64,000 nucleotides of DNA from Algibacter sp. L1A34 (GTDB lineage Bacteria > Bacteroidota > Bacteroidia > Flavobacteriales > Flavobacteriaceae): contig NZ_CP047029.1 in the NCBI RefSeq assembly GCF_009796805.1, forward strand, positions 1,167,501 to 1,231,500. Reading direction: 5' to 3'. The notes below the pieces were generated by a model, which worked only from the letters and a program-made list of their open reading frames with translations, did no database searches and was not told the DNA's origin. The translations under genes and the position numbers were made by a program. Below are positions 1-8,992 of this stretch, piece by piece; the first letter of the stretch is position 1; every line of letters begins with the position of its first letter.

Positions 1-715
1 TTACACCCAATTTATCTACACAATGAGATATATCGGCAATTTTTTGACGTTGATCCGCAGTTAAAGCAATAGAAGCTTGGCCCGTTTGAAAATGTAATAC
101 TAATGGATTTTCTCTAATAGCATCACATGCCGTTTTTAAAACTTCCATAGAGGATGTATCTGATGCATCTGCCGTGAACACTCCAAATGATAATGGACCA
201 AATAACGTACTATTTTCATCTGGATTAATAGCATCATTTAATTTTCCGTTTGTATCTATTTGTTTAGAAGAAACACCATGTAATACCAAGTAATTTTTAA
301 CTTCATTAGCTCTTGCTATTCCAAGATTTGGATATGCAGAATTATTAGTTTCATCACTTTTATAAAAACCTGTAATATCAACAGTTTTTAATGGGTTTGT
401 TAAAAGATAGTCTTTCAACTTTAATACACCATCTCCAATATTACTAGAAACGGGTTGTAAAATTGAAAAATTTGATGTTTTAAAATTAAAGTTGTCATTC
501 AAATTTAAGTTAAAATCACCGTTAGCATCACTAATTACGAATGCGTTTTTGGTTACTTCTTTAATTTCTGGAGTTACAACACTTTTAGTCTCATTTTGTT
601 TTTGTTTACACGTTTCCTTGCCACAGCATACACTACAACATAGAAAATAATACAAAATTGTACCGAGAATAATAGTGAGTATAATTCCTAAAAGATAGGA
701 TGTTTTTTTACTCAT
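1..715 (-). CDS. OmpA-like envelope protein, C-terminus cut by window edge
   Basis: The frame is open from an ATG at 713-715 to the left edge, with no in-frame stop, so the 3' end lies outside the window. The protein starts MSKKTSYLLGIILTIILGT, a single membrane anchor or uncleaved signal segment at about residues 6-26, followed by a short Cys-rich stretch with CC pairs. Residues around 120-145 (VDITGFY, then NLGIARANEVKNYL) look like the end of an OmpA/Pal peptidoglycan-binding domain. A second domain start follows after about residue 205 (LHFQTGQASIALTADQRQ), which resembles the opening strand and helix of another OmpA domain. I infer an inner-membrane-anchored periplasmic protein with two OmpA-like modules that may bind peptidoglycan. 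The TTA at positions 1-3 is not in this frame. Confidence 0.7.
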   Translation of the reverse strand, partial: MSKKTSYLLGIILTIILGTILYYFLCCSVCCGKETCKQKQNETKSVVTPEIKEVTKNAFVISDANGDFNLNLNDNFNFKTSNFSILQPVSSNIGDGVLKLKDYLLTNPLKTVDITGFYKSDETNNSAYPNLGIARANEVKNYLVLHGVSSKQIDTNGKLNDAINPDENSTLFGPLSFGVFTADASDTSSMEVLKTACDAIRENPLVLHFQTGQASIALTADQRQKIADISHCVDKLGV

Positions 716-793
716 TAGACTTTGTTTATTAGTTAGTAAAATATAAGTGTTTACAATATAACACTTTAGCTCATACATTAAGAAACAATAAAA

Positions 794-828
794 CAAAAAA
801 AGTCACATTTATAGAAATGCGACTTTTT
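794..828 (-). terminator. Rho-independent terminator after the aldehyde dehydrogenase
   Basis: An inverted repeat (AAAAAAGTC, CATTT, loop ATAG, AAATG, GACTTTTT) lies just past the stop at 850. Read on the minus strand it is a hairpin followed by a run of seven Ts. It would end the dehydrogenase transcript before the OmpA-like gene. Confidence 0.75.
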
Positions 829-849
829 AAATAAGTGATTTTTTAGATG

Positions 850-2412
850 TTATAAATCAAACTTTATACCTTGTGACAAAGGTAATTCTGTTGTATAATT
901 AATCGTGTTTGTTTGTCGTCGCATATATACTTTCCAAGCGTCCGAACCAGATTCTCGACCACCACCTGTATCTTTTTCTCCACCAAAAGCGCCACCAATT
1001 TCAGCACCAGAAGTTCCAATATTTACATTAGCAATTCCACAATCTGACCCTAAAACAGACAGAAAACGTTCAGCTTCCCGTAAATTGTTCGTCATAATAG
1101 CCGATGATAAACCTTGAGCCACTTCGTTCTGAATATCAATGGCATTTTCAACATCGCCCGAATATTTCAACACATATAAAACAGGAGCAAATGTTTCATG
1201 CTGTACAATTTTAAAATCGGGTTTAGCCTCTGCAATCGCCGGTATTACATAACAACCACTTTCGTAACCTTCTCCCGAAAGCACACCTCCTTCAACTATA
1301 ATTTTCCCACCTTCTTCAACTACTTTTTGCAAAGCATTTTTATACATATTCACAGCATCGACGTCAATTAACGGACCAACATGATTGTTTTCGTCTAGTG
1401 GATTTCCAATACGCAATTGTTTATAAGCATCTACAATGGCTGTTTTTACTTTATCGTAAATAGCTTCGTGAATTATTAATCTTCTAGTCGATGTGCAACG
1501 TTGCCCACAAGTACCAACCGCACCAAAAACAGCACCAATAACCGTCATTTTTATATCGGCATCTGGTGTTACAATTATGGCGTTGTTTCCACCAAGTTCT
1601 AGTAAGCTTTTACCCAATCGTCCTGCAACTTCTTGAGCAACAACTTTCCCCATTCTAGTAGATCCAGTTGCAGAGATTAAAGGAATTCGAGTATCCTTGG
1701 TCATAAATTCACCAACTTTATAATCGCCATTTATTAAACAAGAAATACCTTCTGGTAAATTGTTTGCAGCAAAGACTTCGGCTGCAATATTTTGGCAAGC
1801 GATACCACAAAGGGGTGTTTTTTCACTAGGTTTCCAAACACAAACATCTCCGCAAATCCATGATAAAGCGGTGTTCCAAGCCCAAACAGCGACAGGAAAA
1901 TTAAAAGCCGAAATAATACCAACCACACCCAAAGCATGGTATTGTTCGTACATGCGATGCCCAGGACGTTCGGAGTGCATGGTTAATCCGTGAAGTTGGC
2001 GCGATAAACCTACGGCAAAATCACAGATATCAATCATTTCTTGAACCTCTCCAAGACCTTCTTGGTAACTCTTTCCCATTTCATAAGAAACCAGTTTACC
2101 TAAAGCTTCTTTTTTTTCTCGTAATTTATCTCCAAATTGGCGTACAATTTCTCCACGTTGCGGTGCAGGCATAGTTCGCCATGTTTTAAATGCAGAAGTT
2201 GCCGTTTGCATAACCAAATCAAAATCGGCTTGAGATGTTGTTTTAACCTTACCAATTAATTGCCCATCTACAGGCGAAAAACTCTCAATAACGGCACCAT
2301 CATCGCTATGCGAAAACTGGTTAGAACCTGTTGATGTTCCTTCATTTATAGTTTGAACACCTAAGGTTTTTAGTGCGTCGTGTATTCCAAATTTACTTGC
2401 TATAGCTTCCAT
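850..2412 (-). CDS. Aldehyde dehydrogenase, ALDH7 family (aminoadipate-semialdehyde dehydrogenase-like)
   Basis: This 520-residue protein is a full-length NAD(P)-dependent aldehyde dehydrogenase. The catalytic Cys is C306 in GQRCTS and the general base is E272 in LLELGGNN. The segments AFNFPVAVWAWNTA, SGAEIGGAFGGEKDTGGG and GSDAWKVYMRRQTNTINY match the antiquitin (ALDH7) subfamily, which oxidises alpha-aminoadipic semialdehyde (piperideine-6-carboxylate) in lysine breakdown; subfamily membership is recognised from memory of these motifs. It is cytosolic, with no signal peptide. The gene stands alone: the divergent alpha-2-macroglobulin gene starts 268 bases upstream and a terminator lies downstream. 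A lysine-catabolic role is family knowledge; no other lysine gene is nearby. Confidence 0.9.
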   Translation of the reverse strand: MEAIASKFGIHDALKTLGVQTINEGTSTGSNQFSHSDDGAVIESFSPVDGQLIGKVKTTSQADFDLVMQTATSAFKTWRTMPAPQRGEIVRQFGDKLREKKEALGKLVSYEMGKSYQEGLGEVQEMIDICDFAVGLSRQLHGLTMHSERPGHRMYEQYHALGVVGIISAFNFPVAVWAWNTALSWICGDVCVWKPSEKTPLCGIACQNIAAEVFAANNLPEGISCLINGDYKVGEFMTKDTRIPLISATGSTRMGKVVAQEVAGRLGKSLLELGGNNAIIVTPDADIKMTVIGAVFGAVGTCGQRCTSTRRLIIHEAIYDKVKTAIVDAYKQLRIGNPLDENNHVGPLIDVDAVNMYKNALQKVVEEGGKIIVEGGVLSGEGYESGCYVIPAIAEAKPDFKIVQHETFAPVLYVLKYSGDVENAIDIQNEVAQGLSSAIMTNNLREAERFLSVLGSDCGIANVNIGTSGAEIGGAFGGEKDTGGGRESGSDAWKVYMRRQTNTINYTTELPLSQGIKFDL

Positions 2413-2679
2413 CTATTACAGATTTATAGTTTTTGTTTAATTTCTTTTACGAATATACTATTAAAAAGCCGTATTTACTGATATTTACTCTTAAATTCGA
2501 CTAAGAATAATGTTGCTTTTTTCATCATAAAATCAATCAAAATCATCAAAAACGTTTAACTTTATAAACAATTTAACAAAACCAAAAAACCTAAATATTA
2601 AAAAGCGAAGGTGTTTTATTAACAGACCTCACTGTTACCCTCATAAAACAGCGCTCATTTTCATTTAACTCGTCTATTT

Positions 2680-5600
2680 ATGTCTTTTAAAAAACTTTTA
2701 ATCTTCGTCATTCTTGTCGCTATTGTTGCTTCTTGTAAAAAGAAAGTAGTCGAAACCGATAACATTTTCAAATTTAGAGACTACATCAGTTACACAACTT
2801 CAGGAAAAACTTCGGTTGCCAATCCTATTCAAATTAATTTAACTAAACCTGTTGAAGGTTGGGAAATGAATCAGGAAATAACCGACAATATTGTAATCAC
2901 AAAACCACACATTGAAGGTAAACTTACTGTTGGGAACAACCATACATTACTATTTACTCCAGACGAACATTTAGAACCCGACACAGAATATGCCGTTACC
3001 ATAAAACTTGGAGACATATACAAAAACATGCCAGCTGGCTTTAAGGATTATACGTTTCAGTTTAAAACTATTGCACCAAATTTTAATATTGAAACCAATA
3101 ATTTGCAATCTTACAGCAAAAAATGGCAATACCTTGAAGGCGTTATCAAATCGGCCGATATTATTTCTATTAATGATGCTAAAACTTTAGTTGAAGCCAC
3201 GCAAAGCGGAAAAAAATTAAATATTGTTTTTAATGAAGCGAGCGAAACTGCAAAATATTTCGAATTTAAAATTGATAGCATCAATAGAAAGATAGAAGAC
3301 GATAACATTCTAGTTAAATGGAATGGAAAAGCCATAAAAGCTTCTAATGAAGGTGAAAATATAATTACCATTCCTGGTGTTAATAACTTTACAATTATTG
3401 AAGTAGACGTGATTCAATCGCCCGAACAGCATTTATCAATTAACTTTTCCGATCCCTTAAAAAAGCAACAAAATTTTGATGGTTTAGTGACTATTCAAAA
3501 AAGTAAAAACTCAAAATATATTGTTGACGGAAATGTTTTAAAAGTGTATCCCTCAAGCAAATTAGTGGGTAACATTCAGGTTGATATTTTCCAAGGTATA
3601 AAAAACACCGATGGCTATAAATTGAAAAAAATGTTTTCGGAAACTATAGCTTTCGAAGAACTAAAACCTCAAGTACGACTAATTAGTAATGGTACCATTT
3701 TACCAAATTCCGAGGAATTAAAATTCAATTTTGAAGCCGTTAATTTAAGCGCAGTAGATGTACGTATTATCAAAATTTTTGAAGATAATGTGCTTCAGTT
3801 TCTTCAAGATAACAACCTAAACTCTAATAATAAATACGATATAAAAAAGGTTGGTCGCCGTATTGCGAAACAAACCATTCAGTTACAATCTGTAGCCGAA
3901 AACACGGGGAAATGGAAAGCTTATAGCATCGATTTATCTCAGTTTTTTAAAGCTGATGCAGGTGCTATTTATCGCGTTGAATTAAGTTATAATAAAAGTT
4001 ATTCTTTGTACGATTGTGAAGCTAACCCAACAACGTCAAACTCCGAAGATGATGACTACAATGATTATTACGAAGAAGAATATTATGAAGGTGATTATTC
4101 CGAGGTTGATTCTGAAGATGAGGAATTACGAGAGGAAGCCTATTGGGACAATATAACATACCGTTATAAAGATTACAGCTATAATTGGCGTGAAGAAAAC
4201 AACCCATGTCACGAAGCTTACTATAACGAAAACAAAATTGTATCACAAAATTTATTAGCTTCAAACCTTGGTGTTATAGTAAAACAAGGCGCAAACAACT
4301 CTTATTATTTTGCAGTAACTAATATTTTAAATACAGAGCCAGAAGCGAATGCCAAAGTTTCTATTTATAATTTTCAGCAACAAGAATTAGCGAGCCGAAA
4401 TACGGATGAAGAAGGCTTAACTTTAATAGATTCTGATAAAAAAGCAGCATTCGCTATTATTTCCAAAGGAAAAAACACTACTTATATAAAGCTTCACGAC
4501 GCAAACTCGTTGTCGTTAAGTAAATTTGATGTTTCCGGAAATCGATTACAACGCGGACTTAAAGGTTACATTTATGGTGAGCGAGGCGTTTGGCGACCAG
4601 GTGACACGTTACATTTAACGTTTATGCTGAATGATAATGCTAATAAATTACCAAGTGGTCATCCTGTAAAACTAGAAATTACCGATCCTAACGGAAAATT
4701 AGTCTATAAAAAAGTTACAACAGATAACTTAAACAATGTTTTTAAATTTACTGTACCAACCGCCCAAGAGGATAAAACAGGCCAATACAACGCCAAAGTT
4801 TCGGTTGGTGGTGCTACATTTTATAAAGGATTGAAAATTGAAACGGTAAAACCAAACCGACTAAAAATTAAAGTCAATTTTGAAGATGATATTTTAACAA
4901 ATAACAATCCTCTAAAAGGAACATTAGATGTAAAGTGGTTACATGGTGCCGTTGGAAAAAATCTAAAAGCAGAAATTAAAGCAAAGTTTAGCACGGCATC
5001 TACTGCTTTCGAGAACTATAAGCAATACACTTTTAACGATCCTACACGTAATTTTCAAACGGAAGAAACCATTATTTTTGATGGTAAAGTAGCTGAAAAT
5101 GGTTTAGCACAAATTGATAATAAATTAACCATTGGGAAAAATGCACCAGGTATGCTTAATGTACAGTTTTTGGTACGTGCCTTTGAAAATGGAGGCGATT
5201 TCTCTATGGATGCCTTTACTAAACAATATGCACCTTATGAGTCTTTTGTGGGTTTACGCTCACCTAAAGGCAATGCTTATGGATCATTTTTTACAGATGA
5301 AAATCAAACTTTTGATGTTGTTGTAGTCGATGCCCATGGTAAACCCGTTAAACGAAATAACCTTGAGGTTAAAGTCTATAAAATCGAATGGCGTTGGTGG
5401 TGGAATTCATCATACGATGATTTATCGAGCTACGTTTCTAGTAGTTACCATAAGCCATATTCTAATTCAAAAATAAGTACAGATTCAAAAGGCAAAGGTA
5501 CTTTCAACTTAAAAATCCCTAATGATGATCGCGGACGTTATTTAATAAGAATTTCCGATCCTATTAGTGGTCATGCTACAGGCCGTACCGTTTATTTCTA

Positions 5601-8250
5601 TAAAAACTGGTGGCAAAATTCGGGATCAAAGGATAAAGAAGCTGCGAAAATGCTTGTTTTTTCTGCTGATAAAGAAAAATATAATGTTGGAGAAACAGCG
5701 AAAATAACCTTTGCTTCAGGTAGTGAAGGTCGCGCTTTAGTAAGTATTGAAAACGGTACCGAAGTTTTAGATCGCAAGTGGGTAAAAACTCAAAAAGGAG
5801 AAACCGTTGTAAATATTGGCATTACACCAGATATGGCTCCAAATGTGTTTGTAAACATATCTCTTTTACAGCCACATGCTATTTCGGCTAACGATTTACC
5901 AATACGTTTATATGGTATAATCCCTATTATGGTAGAAGATCCAGAAACCAAACTAGAGCCACAATTAGCTATGCCAGACGCGCTACGTCCAGAGCAAACA
6001 TTTGATGTAAAAATTTCAGAAAAAAACAATAAACCTATGACATATACCATTGCTATGGTAGAAGAGGGTTTATTAGATCTAACTCGGTTTAAAACACCAA
6101 ACGCATGGAACGAATTCTATAAACGTGAAGCTTTGGGTGTAAAAACTTGGGATGTTTTCGATGATGTTATTGGTGCATATTCTGGTAGTATCGATCAAGT
6201 TTTTGCAATTGGTGGCGATGGCAGCGCAGCTGGCGGAAAGAATAAAAAAGCCAACCGTTTTAAGCCTGTTGTTACTTTTTTAGGCCCTTTTAAATTAGAA
6301 GCAGGACAAAAGAAAACCCACAGCATAAAACTACCAAATTATATTGGAGCCGTGCGTACCATGGTGGTTGCAGGCGATAATAAAAATGAAGCTTACGGTA
6401 GTACCGACAAATCTGTTGAAGTTAAAAAGCCTTTAATGGTTTTAGCAACGCTTCCGCGGAAGTTGAGCCCAGGCGAGAAAGTAACGCTTCCGGTAACGGT
6501 TTTTGCTATGGAGCCAAAAGTAAAAAACGTAAGTATTAGCTTAAAACTAAGCAACGGAATTTCGGTTGTTGGCGAACAGAAGAAAGTATTAACTTTTGCG
6601 AAGCCCGATGAACAAATGACGTATTTTGAACTCGATGTTAGTAAAGCAAAAGGGATAAATACTGTAGAAGTTATTGCAACTGGAAATGGTGAGAAATCCA
6701 CCTATAAAGTAGAATTAGATGTTGTAAACCCTAACCCAATAACATCTAAAGTTATCGATAAAACTCTAGAAGCGAATGCAAGTGAAACTCTTAATTTCTC
6801 AACCTTTGGTGTTGCTGGAACAAATGCAGCAACAATAGAGTTTTCAACCTTGCCTCCAATGGACTTTTCACGTCGTTTGCAGTATCTTATCCAATATCCG
6901 CATGGTTGTGTAGAACAAACCACATCGAGCGTGTTCCCTCAATTGTTTTTAGGCGATATTTTCGATCTTACTTTTGATAAGAAAAAAGATATTCAAACTA
7001 ATATTGAAAAAGGCATTAAACGTTTAGGTCATTTTCAAAGACCAAATGGAGGTTTAAGTTATTGGATTGGTGAAAACTCAGCCAATGATTGGGGAACAAG
7101 TTATGCGGGTCATTTTATGATTGAAGCCGAAAAGAAAGGTTTTGTATTACCACTAACTTTTAAAAGTAATTGGATAAAATATCAAACACAATCGGCTCGA
7201 GATTGGCGACCAAGTTACCGCAGTTATAATTCCGATTTAGCACAAGCTTATCGTTTATACACTTTAGCCCTGGCAGGAAGTCCAGATTTATCGAGTATGA
7301 ACCGTTTACGTGAATTTAGCGAAATCTCTAACGAAGCTAAATGGCGCCTAGCTGCTGCTTATGCGTTAGCAGGACAAAAGGAGGCAAGTGATCGTATTTC
7401 ACAATCGGCAAATATCAACTTCAAACCTTTTAAAAACAACTATTACACTTACGGATCGGTAGATAGAAATCGTGCCATGGCTTTAGAAACTATGGTACTT
7501 ACCAAAAACACCCAAATGCGCGATCTCGCAGAAACGATTGCTAAAGATTTATCGAGCGATAACTGGATGAGCACACAAACCACAGCCTTCAGCTTATTAG
7601 CCATGGCTAAAATGGTAAACACTAACGGTGGAAAAGCACTTAATTTAAGTTACTCTATTAATGGAAAAGAAGAAACCATAACTTCTAAAAGCGCTATTGC
7701 ACAACGTGAGTTACAAGTAAACAATGGCGCCAACACCATAACGTTTACTAACCAAAAAGAGAACTTGATTTATGTACGTGTTTTAAACTCCGGAAAATTA
7801 CCACTGGGTAACGAATTAGTGGAACAACGTGGTTTAAGTGTTTCTATTATCTATAAAGATTTAGACGGAAATAAAATGGATATTTCAAAACTACAACAAG
7901 GTCAAGATTTTGTGGCAACCGTTCAGGTTAGTAATTTGAAAGATTCTAGCGTAAACGATATTGCATTAACACAAATATTTCCATCGGGATGGGAAATTGT
8001 AAATACACGATTTACAGCTTTTGGCAGTAGTACAACAAGCCAAGCTCGTTTTACTGATATTCGTGATGATCGTGTAAACTTCTATTTCGATTTATCTGAA
8101 AAAGGAAAATATAGCACCAAAACGTTTAATGTAATGCTGAATGCATCGTATTTAGGAACTTACTATTTATACGGAATTCAAGCGGAAGCTATGTATGACA
8201 ATGACTTTTTAGTAAGAACTAAAGGGCAATGGGTTGAAGTTGAAAAGTAA
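2680..8250 (+). CDS. Alpha-2-macroglobulin family lipoprotein with thioester motif
   Basis: An 1856-residue lipoprotein. The N-terminal signal ends in a lipobox-like VASC, so Cys19 is the probable lipidation site. Many beta-rich macroglobulin (MG) domains follow. A GERGVWRPGDTLHLTF segment near residue 640 is typical of bacterial alpha-2-macroglobulins. The thioester motif GCVEQT is present with Cys1410, inside the alpha-helical complement-like domain (about 1390-1700). Known members trap attacking proteases in the periplasm or at the surface through the thioester. A strongly acidic, Tyr-rich insert spans about residues 447-515 and is not part of a usual MG fold. In enterobacteria the gene pairs with pbpC; here pbpC lies about 34 kb away. 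It is monocistronic, with a strong terminator behind it. Confidence 0.93.
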   Translation: MSFKKLLIFVILVAIVASCKKKVVETDNIFKFRDYISYTTSGKTSVANPIQINLTKPVEGWEMNQEITDNIVITKPHIEGKLTVGNNHTLLFTPDEHLEPDTEYAVTIKLGDIYKNMPAGFKDYTFQFKTIAPNFNIETNNLQSYSKKWQYLEGVIKSADIISINDAKTLVEATQSGKKLNIVFNEASETAKYFEFKIDSINRKIEDDNILVKWNGKAIKASNEGENIITIPGVNNFTIIEVDVIQSPEQHLSINFSDPLKKQQNFDGLVTIQKSKNSKYIVDGNVLKVYPSSKLVGNIQVDIFQGIKNTDGYKLKKMFSETIAFEELKPQVRLISNGTILPNSEELKFNFEAVNLSAVDVRIIKIFEDNVLQFLQDNNLNSNNKYDIKKVGRRIAKQTIQLQSVAENTGKWKAYSIDLSQFFKADAGAIYRVELSYNKSYSLYDCEANPTTSNSEDDDYNDYYEEEYYEGDYSEVDSEDEELREEAYWDNITYRYKDYSYNWREENNPCHEAYYNENKIVSQNLLASNLGVIVKQGANNSYYFAVTNILNTEPEANAKVSIYNFQQQELASRNTDEEGLTLIDSDKKAAFAIISKGKNTTYIKLHDANSLSLSKFDVSGNRLQRGLKGYIYGERGVWRPGDTLHLTFMLNDNANKLPSGHPVKLEITDPNGKLVYKKVTTDNLNNVFKFTVPTAQEDKTGQYNAKVSVGGATFYKGLKIETVKPNRLKIKVNFEDDILTNNNPLKGTLDVKWLHGAVGKNLKAEIKAKFSTASTAFENYKQYTFNDPTRNFQTEETIIFDGKVAENGLAQIDNKLTIGKNAPGMLNVQFLVRAFENGGDFSMDAFTKQYAPYESFVGLRSPKGNAYGSFFTDENQTFDVVVVDAHGKPVKRNNLEVKVYKIEWRWWWNSSYDDLSSYVSSSYHKPYSNSKISTDSKGKGTFNLKIPNDDRGRYLIRISDPISGHATGRTVYFYKNWWQNSGSKDKEAAKMLVFSADKEKYNVGETAKITFASGSEGRALVSIENGTEVLDRKWVKTQKGETVVNIGITPDMAPNVFVNISLLQPHAISANDLPIRLYGIIPIMVEDPETKLEPQLAMPDALRPEQTFDVKISEKNNKPMTYTIAMVEEGLLDLTRFKTPNAWNEFYKREALGVKTWDVFDDVIGAYSGSIDQVFAIGGDGSAAGGKNKKANRFKPVVTFLGPFKLEAGQKKTHSIKLPNYIGAVRTMVVAGDNKNEAYGSTDKSVEVKKPLMVLATLPRKLSPGEKVTLPVTVFAMEPKVKNVSISLKLSNGISVVGEQKKVLTFAKPDEQMTYFELDVSKAKGINTVEVIATGNGEKSTYKVELDVVNPNPITSKVIDKTLEANASETLNFSTFGVAGTNAATIEFSTLPPMDFSRRLQYLIQYPHGCVEQTTSSVFPQLFLGDIFDLTFDKKKDIQTNIEKGIKRLGHFQRPNGGLSYWIGENSANDWGTSYAGHFMIEAEKKGFVLPLTFKSNWIKYQTQSARDWRPSYRSYNSDLAQAYRLYTLALAGSPDLSSMNRLREFSEISNEAKWRLAAAYALAGQKEASDRISQSANINFKPFKNNYYTYGSVDRNRAMALETMVLTKNTQMRDLAETIAKDLSSDNWMSTQTTAFSLLAMAKMVNTNGGKALNLSYSINGKEETITSKSAIAQRELQVNNGANTITFTNQKENLIYVRVLNSGKLPLGNELVEQRGLSVSIIYKDLDGNKMDISKLQQGQDFVATVQVSNLKDSSVNDIALTQIFPSGWEIVNTRFTAFGSSTTSQARFTDIRDDRVNFYFDLSEKGKYSTKTFNVMLNASYLGTYYLYGIQAEAMYDNDFLVRTKGQWVEVEK

Positions 8251-8262
8251 ACTTTAAAGACT

Positions 8263-8305
8263 AAAAAAGACCCGATAGATTTTAAAATCTATCGGGTCTT
8301 TTTTT
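8263..8305. terminator. Bidirectional terminator between convergent genes
   Basis: Positions 8269-8298 form a perfect 30-base palindrome, with an A-run before it and a T-run after it. It works in both directions and separates the convergent alpha-2-macroglobulin and carbonic anhydrase genes. Confidence 0.95.
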
Positions 8306-8327
8306 ATATAACTAATTAAAAATTATA

Positions 8328-8954
8328 CTAATCTAAATGATAAATTTCCATAATATCATGTAAATACTTTTCAAAATTGATTTTTAAATCAATTAATTTA
8401 CCAGTATGTAAATCGAATACCCAACCATGCACTTGTAAACCTCTATCTCTATAAGCCTTTTGTACAGCTGCCGTTTTAATAAGATTAACACACTGTTCTT
8501 TTACGTTAAGCTCCACCAAACGATCGTATTTTTTCTCTTCATCTTCAATGCTATTTAATTCTAATTTATGAATTCTATAAACATCACGAATATTACGTAA
8601 CCAAGGGTTCAAAATACCTAAATCTGCCGATTGCATTGCAGCTTTAACTCCTCCACATCCGTAATGCCCACAAACAACAACATGATCAACTTTTAAATGA
8701 TCTACAGCATAGTTTACTACAGACATAACATTTAAATCTATACTAATAACCATATTAGCAATGTTACGATGTACAAAAACTTCTCCAGGACCTAAACCCA
8801 TTAAATCCTCGGCTGTTACACGACTATCACTGCAGCCAATATATAATAATTCTGGATTTTGCCCTTTCCCTAAGTCTTCAAAATAATTTTCTGAAATAGC
8901 TAATTGCTTCTTAATCCAATCTTCATTACTTTTAAATACTTTATCTAAATCCAT
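8328..8954 (-). CDS. Beta-class carbonic anhydrase (distal copy)
   Basis: A 208-residue cytosolic beta-carbonic anhydrase interconverting CO2 and bicarbonate. The zinc ligands are C41 (in CSDSR), H97 and C100 (in HYGCGG), and the Asp43-Arg45 dyad is intact. The segment GLGPGEVFVHRNIANMV is typical of the Can-like type. No signal peptide is visible. It lies 38 bases downstream of a SulP transporter on the same strand, so the two are probably co-transcribed, and the convergent terminator at 8263-8305 ends the unit. The pairing suggests hydration or dehydration of imported bicarbonate; the direction of flux is inferred. Confidence 0.93.
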   Translation of the reverse strand: MDLDKVFKSNEDWIKKQLAISENYFEDLGKGQNPELLYIGCSDSRVTAEDLMGLGPGEVFVHRNIANMVISIDLNVMSVVNYAVDHLKVDHVVVCGHYGCGGVKAAMQSADLGILNPWLRNIRDVYRIHKLELNSIEDEEKKYDRLVELNVKEQCVNLIKTAAVQKAYRDRGLQVHGWVFDLHTGKLIDLKINFEKYLHDIMEIYHLD

Positions 8955-8992
8955 ATTTTATATTTTTTCCTCTCTAAGAAAGTAAGATTAGG

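Noticed and set aside
1-3. TTA at the left edge as stop codon of the OmpA-like gene
   Set aside because: The frame of the gene has codons beginning at position 2, so this TTA is out of frame; the gene runs out of the window.
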